Source: Streptomyces lunaelactis
Lineage (GTDB): Bacteria > Actinomycetota > Actinomycetes > Streptomycetales > Streptomycetaceae
DNA: 64,000 nucleotides
Direction of reading: 5' to 3'
Assembly (NCBI RefSeq): GCF_003054555.1
Contig: NZ_CP026304.1
Span: 8,308,001-8,372,000 of the forward strand
The notes under the pieces are model-generated. The model ran no database searches. It was given only the letters and a program-made list of their open reading frames with translations, and was not told the origin of the DNA. Below, one piece after another: positions 25,509-32,660 of the stretch; within the stretch, counting starts at the first letter, position 1, and each line of letters starts with the position of its first letter. The position numbers and the translations under genes were made by a program.

Positions 25509-25637
25509 ATCTACACCGTCCTCGGCCTCCAGCGGGCCCGCGTCCGCGGCATCTCGTTACGCGCCGGAGACCTCCAGAACGCCGAACACGCCGCCTGGCA
25601 GCTCACCTTCGACCTCAGCGACGACAAAGCGAGACGG
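25509..25637 (+). pseudogene. Y-family DNA polymerase, C-terminal fragment
   Basis: The frame reads IYTVLGLQRARVRGISLRA then AWQLTFDLSDDKARR, the last part of the little-finger domain of the same Y-family polymerase whose preceding part ends at about 20000 (HTAALARTAY). In intact proteins the two stretches are adjacent, so about 5.5 kb has been inserted between them. Confidence 0.7.
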
Positions 25638-25679
25638 CACCTCCCCGTCCGCGAGCGGCTGACCCTTGTCCATGACAGG

Positions 25680-25973
25680 TTATGCCGCCTCGTCCTCGGC
25701 CCGCTCGTGGACGTGCTTCAACGCCATTCGGGCATCGACCACCTTCCCCTGCAGCGTCGACGTCTCCCAGTAGGGATGCGTGCTCACTGCGATCGACAGG
25801 GCGAGCAGGCGCTGTCGCAACCGCTTCTCCTCCGCCAGCTGCTCAGCGGTGTAGCCGGGACTGTCCGGAAAGGACACCACCCGGTAGTTGAGCACGTACT
25901 TCTCGCTCGTCCAGCCCGGCTCCGGCGTTACCGACCACGGCAGCGTGCGACACAGAGCCTCGTACTCCGCGCG
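25680..25973 (-). CDS. Conserved hypothetical protein, N-terminally incomplete
   Basis: The frame RAEYEALCRTLPWSV, GWTSEKYVLNYRVVSFPDSP, YTAEQLAEEKRLRQRLLALS and ALKHVHE is a Streptomyces hypothetical-protein pattern with a helical C-terminus. Upstream of Arg at 25973 the residues look random, and a plus-strand frame ending THCGEQD overlaps there, so the start was probably lost. No function known. Confidence 0.4.
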   Translation of the reverse strand, partial: RAEYEALCRTLPWSVTPEPGWTSEKYVLNYRVVSFPDSPGYTAEQLAEEKRLRQRLLALSIAVSTHPYWETSTLQGKVVDARMALKHVHERAEDEAA

Positions 25974-26137
25974 CCGACTACGCCGCGGACAGCGCCATGC
26001 CCGTGGAGGACTACACCGCCACATACACGTACACGCACTGCGGCGAGCAAGACTGAAGCCGCCAACTGCTTCCCTGCAGCGCTCTCCCAGCACGAGCCCG
26101 GCGGCGCGACCGGTTCAGGACGCCGTCGGCCGCCGCG

Positions 26138-26350
26138 CTACGCCTGGCTGCCGGGGCGTCGGATGTCCGCATAGACGCGGGCCTTCACCCCGGGCTCCGC
26201 GGGCACCCGCCGCAGGGTGCCGATGCCGGAGGTGGCCCATCACTTCTCCAGCTCGCTCATCACGGCGAGCGCGGTCGCCTCATCGTGGGAGGTGATGTCC
26301 AGGACCACCAAACCCGGCTCGCACACATGCTGTTCGTCGATACGGTCCAT
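26138..26350 (-). pseudogene. DUF6207-family gene with an internal stop
   Basis: The frame from the ATG at 26350 reads MDRIDEQHVCEPGLVVLDIT, then VMSELEK, a TGA at 26240-26242, and resumes in frame as WATSGIGTL, VPAEPGVKARVYADIRRPG to a TAG at 26138. Both halves fit DUF6207, a small family of Streptomyces accessory DNA. A single CGA to TGA change (Arg to stop) explains the break. Confidence 0.6.
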
Positions 26351-26525
26351 GACCCACACGACGCGCCCGGTACCAGGCCGGTTCACCGAAGGCGCGCCCG
26401 TCACCCTCCCGAAGGATCACCCCTGCGCAGCCTCTTCTTCATCGCGGACTTCACGCTCTGCTCCAGGGCGGCCACTGCAGAAGGACAAGCCTGCAGAGTG
26501 ACGCGCTTGCCGCGATGGGCGATGG

Positions 26526-26675
26526 TCAGAGCTTCAGGTAGGCGTACAGGGCCACCCACGCCGCGAAGGCGATCGTGAGGGCCGGGATGAGTACCGGGTG
26601 CGCGTACGCCACCAGGCCGGCGAGAACCGCACCGAGTGCGGCGGTGGCAACGGCGGTGCGGTCTCTGTCGGGCAT
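26526..26675 (-). CDS. 49-residue membrane protein
   Basis: A short gene with a good ribosome binding site (AGGAG, 7 bases before the ATG at 26675). The product begins MPDRDRTAVATAALGAVLA and has one or two hydrophobic stretches ending in AAWVALYAYLKL. Such tiny membrane proteins accompany transfer or spread genes on Streptomyces plasmids and ICEs. Function unknown; position beside DUF6207 and the next gene supports a mobile-element origin. Confidence 0.5.
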   Translation of the reverse strand: MPDRDRTAVATAALGAVLAGLVAYAHPVLIPALTIAFAAWVALYAYLKL

Positions 26676-26766
26676 CGCGGCTCCTGTTTTTTGTGCGCAC
26701 GGAACCAGGGCCGGGCGCAGGGCTGGAAGACCTCACGGCCTGATGGGACCGGGTCGGAGTCCAGCA

Positions 26767-27069
26767 TTACGCGCAGGACTCCGGCGAACTACGACTTTGG
26801 TCGGTAGGCGGAGTCATCCGGGGGCGCACGCTTGGGAAGTTCGGTTGCACGGTGCCGAGAACAGCACACGACCGGCCGAGAGCCGGATGGTCGGCCACGA
26901 CGATGCGTGCGCTGAGCGGAGCGTCCCATCGGCCCAGGCCACATCGCGGCAGCAGCTGCTCCCGCCAGCCGCGGATGGGCAGACCGGTCTCCTCACGCGC
27001 CTGCATTCGTGACGGCGGGAGTACGGTGACCAGCCCAACTAGCCCGCATACCGGACACCAGCCGGGCAC
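26767..27069 (-). CDS. Small CxxC protein of plasmid/ICE type
   Basis: 100 residues from a GTG. The N-terminus has WCPVCGLVGLV, and the middle GLPIRGWREQLLPRCGLGRW then DHPALGRSCAVLGTVQPNFP is well conserved in style. The C-terminus is poorly conserved. It resembles small proteins found near replication and transfer genes of Streptomyces integrative elements, but no function is assigned. The repeat array at 27091-27169 lies directly upstream. Confidence 0.45.
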   Translation of the reverse strand: MPGWCPVCGLVGLVTVLPPSRMQAREETGLPIRGWREQLLPRCGLGRWDAPLSARIVVADHPALGRSCAVLGTVQPNFPSVRPRMTPPTDQSRSSPESCA

Positions 27070-27090
27070 CCGTCAGCGCTGGCAATCGGT

Positions 27091-27169
27091 GCGCATTGCC
27101 TGGCCGGAGTGCGCATACGTTGCGCACCGACCGCACTGGGTGCGCATCCAGGCGGCAGGCGGTGCGCAC
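27091..27169. repeat. TGCGCA repeat array
   Basis: The palindromic hexamer TGCGCA occurs five times in 79 bases at 27091, 27111, 27122, 27142 and 27164 (spacing 20, 11, 20 and 22, close to one or two helical turns). It lies upstream of a small plasmid-type gene on the minus strand and could be an operator cluster or iterons of a lost replicon. Confidence 0.5.
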
Positions 27170-27350
27170 CGCACCGCGCGGTCGCTCAGGAATTGGGGAC
27201 GGAGACCTCTCCTACTCCTCCTCCGTGCTTGGGTCGGCTGGCGGCCCCTTGTCCGGCTGCGGGCAGTCTTGGCGATTCTCCTTTGACCACGAGTTGCAAG
27301 CGGGACGAACAGGCTGCGGACAAGGGGGCTTGCGGGTGAGGCTGGTCAGT
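27170..27350. other. Stretch without a recognisable gene
   Basis: No coding region is supported between the hexamer array and the left copy of the 239-bp inverted repeat. Confidence 0.4.
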
Positions 27351-27589
27351 GAAGCTCCGCCATCTTGAAGTGGCTGGTCAGCGGGGTGGCGTGACCTCGT
27401 TTCGGGGTGCTCGTGCTGGTCGTGGGCGGCAGTCTGTGTTGTAGATCGTCCGGCGGGGTGGTTTTGCCGATGAGTTCACCGTCCTCAAACGGTCTACCCA
27501 GCGACACGACCGTTCTCGACAGGAGTGCCATGTCCACCATCCAGCCAGTGATCGTGACTGCCGACCAGGACGTTCTGCTCGGCTTCTAT
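27351..27589. repeat. 239-bp inverted repeat, left copy
   Basis: Identical to the reverse complement of 29463-29701 except for one base (CCAGGAC here, CCACGAC in the other). It contains the upstream region and first 20 codons of a VOC-family gene. Confidence 0.85.
27530..27589 (+). pseudogene. 5' fragment of a VOC-family gene
   Basis: ATG at 27530 with the ribosome binding site AGGAG. The 20 codons MSTIQPVIVTADQDVLLGFY match the start of the complete VOC gene at 29154-29522, then the frame is cut at 27590 by the start of another repeat. Confidence 0.8.
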
Positions 27590-27705
27590 GAAGCTGCGCC
27601 ATCTTGAAGTGGCTGGTCAGGGTGCTGGTGTGATGTCGTTTCCGGGTGCTCGTGCTGGTCGTGGGCGGCAGTCTGGGGTGTAGATCGTCTGGCAGGAGTG
27701 GGTTT
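27590..27705. repeat. Diverged copy of the repeat's outer end
   Basis: Starting GAAGCTGCGCCATCTTGAAG, this stretch resembles the first about 115 bases of the 239-bp repeat (27351-27465) at roughly 85 percent by eye, in the same orientation. Here it precedes a different gene (27753-28208), so it behaves like a mobile end or leader module. Confidence 0.6.
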
Positions 27706-27752
27706 GTGGATTCCCGTCCGTCGTCGCGGGTGCCGCTCCTACGCTCCGGCCC

Positions 27753-28208
27753 ATGATGGATCCCGAGGTGTTGGAGCGGATCGCCGCGCGGCGTGCGGAG
27801 CTGGACGGACTCGAAGAGCAGCTGGTCAAGCAGCTGTCGGAGGTACGAGCTGAGCGCGATGAGCTGGCCGTGGCCGAGCGGGTGTGGCAGCGGATGAGCG
27901 AGCAGCTCGCCGACGAGCGCACGGAGGCCGGGTCGCCGGTGGTCCAGGTGGCAGGTCGGGCGGTGCGGCTGGTCCCGGACCGTGGGCCGGGGGTGGCTGA
28001 GTCCGCACTGCCGGCGGAGTACCAGCGCATCCTGACCGCGGTGCGGCAGGCCGCCGGCCCGGTCTCCACCCGGCAGATCGGCGAGGTGCTGGGCTTGGAC
28101 ACCGGGGTACGGGGCAAGCTGGAGCCGTTGCGCGGGAAGCTCACGAAGCTGGCCGACCGCGGCTGGCTGCACAAACGACCCGACGGGAAGTTCACCACCC
28201 GCCCGTGA
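27753..28208 (+). CDS. Coiled-coil/winged-helix protein, IS-associated
   Basis: 151 residues. The first 55 form a strong coiled coil (IAARRAELDGLEEQLVKQL, then AVAERVWQRMSEQL). The C-terminal 65 resemble a winged helix (YQRILTAVRQAAGPVSTRQI, GEVLGLD, then LTKLADRGWLHKRPDGKF). No enzyme motif. Proteins of this style recur in Streptomyces beside transposase genes, so it may be an accessory or regulatory protein of the element whose end lies at 27590. Complete. Confidence 0.55.
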   Translation: MMDPEVLERIAARRAELDGLEEQLVKQLSEVRAERDELAVAERVWQRMSEQLADERTEAGSPVVQVAGRAVRLVPDRGPGVAESALPAEYQRILTAVRQAAGPVSTRQIGEVLGLDTGVRGKLEPLRGKLTKLADRGWLHKRPDGKFTTRP

Positions 28209-28266
28209 CCGGTCCGCGCGGCGATCGGGGCGTAACCAAGGTGCCCCCGGCGGCTGTTGGAATTGT

Positions 28267-29106
28267 GTGACGAAAACCAAAGAGCACGCCGGGGACACCG
28301 TGTCCCTGGTCTACCAGTGCCGCCTGCCGCTGTCCACGCACACCCTGAACTACCTCTCCGACCTGCTGCGACGGCATCTGAAAGCGATACGGTCGAGGTG
28401 GCGGGCGCTGCCGCCCGGGAGGATCGCGGTGATCGTCTTGGCTGTGCTGCGGCACGATCAGCGCCTGGCCGACGTGGCCGGCGGCAACGATATCTCCGCC
28501 ACCACCATCCGGCGCTGGCGCGACGAGCTGATCCACCTGCTGGCCGCGAAGGCCCCTCGTCTGGACCGCGCCCTGAAGAAGATCGCCCGGCGGGGCTGCG
28601 AGGTCGTCCTGATCGACGGCACCCTCATCCCCACCCAGCGCCGTACCGGAGAGGCGAACCGCCCGAATTACTCCGGCAAGCATCGCCGCCACGGCCTGCA
28701 CGTCCTCGCGCTGACCGACGAGCGGGGCCGTCTGGTGTGGATATCGGCCGCCCGGCCCGGCCGCACCCACGACATCACCGCCGCCCGACGCGACCGCATC
28801 CTGGCCCACCTGCGTGCTGCCGGCCTCGGCGCCCTGGCCGACCTGGGATTCCTCGGCCTGGACGACGACGGGGACGATCCCGTGGTCGTCACCGGCTTCA
28901 AGGCCACCCGCGCCCGCAGGCTCGCATCCGCCGAGAAGGAGGCCAACCGGGTCCTGGCCGCCGGACGCGTCCCCGTCGAACGCGGCTTTGCCCACCTGAA
29001 GAACTGGCGGATCCTCACCAAGCTCCGTACTGACCCCGCCCGCGTCACCCACCTGTTTCGCGCGCTGCTCGTCCTGACGAACATCGAGGCCACTACCGAC
29101 AATTGA
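28267..29106 (+). CDS. IS5-family (DDE_Tnp_4-type) transposase
   Basis: 279 residues from a GTG. An N-terminal helix-turn-helix region (ADVAGGNDISATTIRRWRDEL) precedes the catalytic core. The first Asp lies in VVLIDGTLIPTQRR, the second in ALADLGFLGLDDDG, and the Glu in VPVERGFAHLKNWR. All three acids appear present, so the enzyme may be active. Clear terminal repeats were not identified. The gene lies between the two copies of the 239-bp inverted repeat. Confidence 0.75.
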   Translation: MTKTKEHAGDTVSLVYQCRLPLSTHTLNYLSDLLRRHLKAIRSRWRALPPGRIAVIVLAVLRHDQRLADVAGGNDISATTIRRWRDELIHLLAAKAPRLDRALKKIARRGCEVVLIDGTLIPTQRRTGEANRPNYSGKHRRHGLHVLALTDERGRLVWISAARPGRTHDITAARRDRILAHLRAAGLGALADLGFLGLDDDGDDPVVVTGFKATRARRLASAEKEANRVLAAGRVPVERGFAHLKNWRILTKLRTDPARVTHLFRALLVLTNIEATTDN

Positions 29107-29153
29107 TCTCTACCGCAGGTAGCCCACGATCAGCACATGCCCCCGGAACAGCG

Positions 29154-29522
29154 TCACCGGGCCGGGATCGGCTGAGTGAGGTTCACCGGGTTGCCGTCGG
29201 GGTCCTGGATGTGGGCGACGCGCTGTCCCCACGGCATGTCGTTGGGGCCGCTGCGGACCGAGCCGCCCAGCGCCGTCACCCGGCCGAGCGTCTCGTCGAC
29301 GTTGTCGACACCGATGCTGAGCAGGATCCGCGACGCCGCCCCAGTCCCTGGGTTCGCCTTGGCCACCAGCCCGAGGTCGGTGTCGCCGATGCGCAGGCCG
29401 AGGTAGAAGGCCGGGCCTTCCGCCGGTACCCGGAAGATCTCCTCAGCGCCGAACAATTTCGTATAGAAGCCGAGCAGAACGTCGTGGTCGGCAGTCACGA
29501 TCACTGGCTGGATGGTGGACAT
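29154..29522 (-). CDS. VOC-family (glyoxalase/bleomycin-resistance fold) protein
   Basis: 122 residues from the ATG at 29522 with ribosome binding site AGGAG. One VOC module pair: MSTIQPVIVTADHDVLLGFY, LGLRIGDTDLGLV, then VDNVDETLGRVTALGGSV and IQDPDGNPVNLTQPI. These dimeric proteins bind a metal or small molecule; some act as lyases, dioxygenases or sequestering resistance proteins. The promoter and first codons lie inside the right copy of the 239-bp repeat; a truncated second copy is at 27530. Confidence 0.8.
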   Translation of the reverse strand: MSTIQPVIVTADHDVLLGFYTKLFGAEEIFRVPAEGPAFYLGLRIGDTDLGLVAKANPGTGAASRILLSIGVDNVDETLGRVTALGGSVRSGPNDMPWGQRVAHIQDPDGNPVNLTQPIPAR

Positions 29523-29701
29523 GGCACTCCTGTCGAGAACGGTCGTGTCGCTGGGTAGACCGTTTGAGGACGGTGAACTCATCGGCAAAACCACCCCGCC
29601 GGACGATCTACAACACAGACTGCCGCCCACGACCAGCACGAGCACCCCGAAACGAGGTCACGCCACCCCGCTGACCAGCCACTTCAAGATGGCGGAGCTT
29701 C
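29463..29701. repeat. 239-bp inverted repeat, right copy
   Basis: Reverse complement of 27351-27589 with a single mismatch. It ends exactly where a fragment of the non-catalytic recombinase family begins (29702). Confidence 0.85.
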
Positions 29702-30127
29702 CATGCACTGCCCGCCCGCCAGATCCGCGCGATGCTGCTGGAGCAGGCGGACCTAGCCGGACACCGACTTGATCCCGAGGGCCTGAACCGTCCGCTGGAC
29801 GACTACACCGCAGAGGCGATCGCCGACTACGTCGCCTATCGCCACCGCCGCTGGCCGAACAGCACCAACCCACACCTGCTGATCAGCCGGAACACAGCCA
29901 CCACCACAACAGCGGTGGGCACGTTCTGGATGGACAGGCTGGTCAAGGACCTCCCTGTGGGCGTCGACCGACTACGACAGGACCGCATCCTCGAAGAAGC
30001 CCTCGCCAGCGGCGCCGACCCCCTCCACCTCGCACACGTCTTCTCCCTCGGCGCCAAGGCCAGCCTCCGCTACACCAGCGCAGTGAGCCCTTCGGATGCA
30101 GAGCAGGCACCAAACACTCCCAGGTGA
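29702..30127 (+). pseudogene. C-terminal fragment of a second non-catalytic recombinase-like protein
   Basis: The frame starts HALPARQIRAMLLEQADLAG immediately after the inverted repeat and continues with PNSTNPHLLISRNTA and DRLRQDRILEEALASGADPL, HLAHVFSLGAKASLRYTSA. It aligns in order with the last about 140 residues of the 694-residue cassette protein (HALLPSQAAEIQLDELD, then CSNPHLLVSSQTA, QDRVLNEARHSADPVHLMR). Both have Gln near the box I position. The N-terminal 80 percent is missing. Confidence 0.6.
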
Positions 30128-30346
30128 GAACCCCTGGAAGCTATTCGAGGTCATGGAACGCGAGGTCACAGAGGCCGGCGCATTTTGGGAGTGGGCTGAC
30201 GCCCAGCCGTTCTCCACCGCAGCGGCGGTGAGAGGCGTGTCGGGGGCCGTCCGCCCGCTGAGGTTGTCGCGTCACCAATGGTCAACTGGCAGACTACGGA
30301 GCGGATTTGACGACTGAGTAGCAGTCATGCGGGAGAAATACGGGGT
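30128..30346. other. Intergenic stretch before the kinase
   Basis: No recognised gene. A frame with FEVMEREVTEAGAFWEWADA looks protein-like but matches no family. The kinase ribosome binding site (GGGAGAA) is at its end. Confidence 0.35.
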
Positions 30347-32317
30347 ATGGGCGGGATGGATCTGGCCGGAGTGGTGCTCGGTGGCCGGTACGAGTTGCGG
30401 CGGTTGATCGGCCGCGGCGGTATGGGGGAGGTCTGGCACGGCGAGGACATATCCGTCTTGCAACGCGAGGTCGCGGTCAAGGTCCTGCCCGCCGTCTCCG
30501 GCACGACGTCAGTACGGCGCTTCGACAGGGAAGCGGCGATGCTTGCCAGGCTCCAGCATCCGGGGATCACCGTGGTGCACGACGCCGGCCGCCACGACGG
30601 CTACCTCTACATCGTCATGGAACTCCTCCAAGGCCAGGACCTGGCCCGGGTCATGGCCGACCATCCCGATGGCTTACCCGTCGAGCGTGTGCTGGACTTC
30701 TTCCACCAGATCGCCGACGCCCTCGCCACGGCTCACCGCGATGGTGTCGTGCACCGCGATCTGAAGCCGGCCAACCTGTTTGTGCAACCGGGCGACCGGA
30801 TCAAGATCTGCGACTTCGGTATCGCCCGCAGCCCCGACGCCTCCGACGCACTGACCACCAGCGGCGTGGTCCTGGGCACCCCGCTCTATATGTCGCCCGA
30901 GCAGTGCCAGGGACGGCCTGTGGAAGCGCCCTCCGACATCTACGCCCTCGGCGCCGTCCTATTCCAACTCCTCACCGGGCACACCCCGTTCCCCGCTGAC
31001 CAATCGCCCTACGCCCTCATACGCCAGCACGTCGAGGACTCCCCTCCCCTCCTGGGCGCGATACGGCCGGACATCCCCCAGGAACTGGCGGAACTGGTGG
31101 CGCAAATGTTGGCCAAGGACCCCAACGACCGGCCCGACGCGACCGCCTTGGCCCGTGCCCTGGCCGACCTCACGGCCGACTCCACGACACGTTCGGAAGA
31201 ATCCGGGGAGCGGGAACCCCGGCAGACCGCAAGACTGACCCTGCCTCTGTCAGCCGACGGCGGCGACGACGAGGCCCCCCGGCAGAACAGCGGGCTACTG
31301 CCCGCCCGCTGGACGCGCACCCGCACTTTCCTGATCGGAACCCCAGTACTCAGCGCGATTGTCCTAGTCCTGGGCATCGCAGTCCTACGCAATGACTCCG
31401 ACCCGAAACCCCCTGACTGGAGTGTTCGCACCGATGGCGCCTTGGAGGTGGCGTTCAGTCCCGACGGCAGCATGCTGGCCGCCGGTGGCGGCAGTGCCCC
31501 GATCCTCCGGTGGGACCCAGAGACCGGCGAGCGCATCGGCGGACCTCTCAGGCAGGTCGGCAACGTGTACAACGTGGCGTTCAGCCCCGACGGCACCCTG
31601 CTGGCGGCCTCGACGCTGCAGTACAACGGCACCGTGCGGCTGTGGAACCCGAAGACCGGTGAGCTGATCAGCGAGTGCTACGACGCCGAAGTCGTCGCGG
31701 TGGCGTTCCACCCGAAGAGCACCATGCTGGCCACCGTGAACCAGGCCACTGAAAAGGTGACCCTGTGGGATCCGAAGACCGGAGACCAGATCAGAGTCAT
31801 CAGCGAAGGCGACACCACCGAAGAAGGCGACGACGTTTCGTCCCTGGCGTTCAGTCCGGACGGCACCACGCTGGCCACCGGGGATGACGAAGGTGCTGTG
31901 CGGCTGTGGAACCCGAACACCGGTGAGCAGATCGGTGAACCCCTCCAGCACGACGATGACATCACTGACGTGGAGTTCAGCCGGGACGGCACCACGCTGG
32001 CCACCGCGAGCGCGGATGGCACCGTGCGGCTTTGGGATTCGAAAACCAAAGGGGAGATCGGTGACCCCGTCACCGCCCACAGCAATTCCGTGTCCGACCT
32101 GGCCTTCAGTCCGGACGGCGACATGCTGGCCACCGCGAGCGTGGATGACACGGTGCGGCTGTGGAACCCGAAGACCGGTAAGCAGATCGGTGAACCCCTC
32201 CAGCACGACGGCGACGTCACGCATGTCGCGTACAGTCCGGACGGCACCACGCTGACCACGGCAAGTGACGGTGACACGGTGGCACTGTGGCAGCTACCAC
32301 GGAAACCCACCGCCTGA
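30347..32317 (+). CDS. Serine/threonine protein kinase with extracytoplasmic WD40 repeats
   Basis: 656 residues. The kinase domain (about 12-275) has the glycine loop IGRGGMGEVWHG, Lys in VAVKVLP, the catalytic loop VVHRDLKPANL and DFGIA, all intact. A juxtamembrane Pro/Asp linker and a single membrane segment (FLIGTPVLSAIVLVLGIAVL, about 326-345) follow. The C-terminal half is about seven WD40 repeats with the recurring 'AFSPDG..LA..' and 'VRLWNPKTG' pattern, forming a beta propeller outside the cell. It probably senses a ligand or protein and phosphorylates cytoplasmic partners. Confidence 0.9.
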   Translation: MGGMDLAGVVLGGRYELRRLIGRGGMGEVWHGEDISVLQREVAVKVLPAVSGTTSVRRFDREAAMLARLQHPGITVVHDAGRHDGYLYIVMELLQGQDLARVMADHPDGLPVERVLDFFHQIADALATAHRDGVVHRDLKPANLFVQPGDRIKICDFGIARSPDASDALTTSGVVLGTPLYMSPEQCQGRPVEAPSDIYALGAVLFQLLTGHTPFPADQSPYALIRQHVEDSPPLLGAIRPDIPQELAELVAQMLAKDPNDRPDATALARALADLTADSTTRSEESGEREPRQTARLTLPLSADGGDDEAPRQNSGLLPARWTRTRTFLIGTPVLSAIVLVLGIAVLRNDSDPKPPDWSVRTDGALEVAFSPDGSMLAAGGGSAPILRWDPETGERIGGPLRQVGNVYNVAFSPDGTLLAASTLQYNGTVRLWNPKTGELISECYDAEVVAVAFHPKSTMLATVNQATEKVTLWDPKTGDQIRVISEGDTTEEGDDVSSLAFSPDGTTLATGDDEGAVRLWNPNTGEQIGEPLQHDDDITDVEFSRDGTTLATASADGTVRLWDSKTKGEIGDPVTAHSNSVSDLAFSPDGDMLATASVDDTVRLWNPKTGKQIGEPLQHDGDVTHVAYSPDGTTLTTASDGDTVALWQLPRKPTA

Positions 32318-32445
32318 GCACCGTGCGGATCCGCCTCCACAACCCGTTCTCCGCCGTCTCAACCGACCTTTCTCACGCGACAGAGCGGCCTTCGTGCCCC
32401 TGAGTTCGCGATTTGGAGCCTTCAGATTTCCTGAACCCACGGAAG

Positions 32446-32580
32446 ATCGGCATCGAGAGCTTCTACTGCCGACCCGGCATCGAAGGCGCCCACGAGAAGG
32501 GCGGCGTCGAAGGGATGATCGGCTACTTCCGCCTCGCCAGCACCCGAGCCCGAGCCGAGGATCCTGCAAAGGCCGGCTGA
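32446..32580 (+). pseudogene. IS21-family transposase (IstA) remnant
   Basis: 45 codons reading IGIESFYCRPGIEGAHEKGG, VEGMIGYFRLAS and a stop. The YCRPGxxGAHEKGxVE motif is diagnostic of IstA, where the Glu is the third catalytic acid. Everything else of the gene is absent. Confidence 0.7.
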
Positions 32581-32660
32581 CCGCAGCCTACGTTCCTCGA
32601 TGGCCAGCCGTCCTGGCGGACGCCTGGCCATCCCGCTTTTGCGGTGTCCTTGGAAGATGT

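Noticed and set aside
25275..26174. 299-codon plus-strand frame
   Set aside because: A chance fusion: only codons 79-121 (polymerase fragment) are meaningful; the rest is antisense to IS4 and hypothetical genes.
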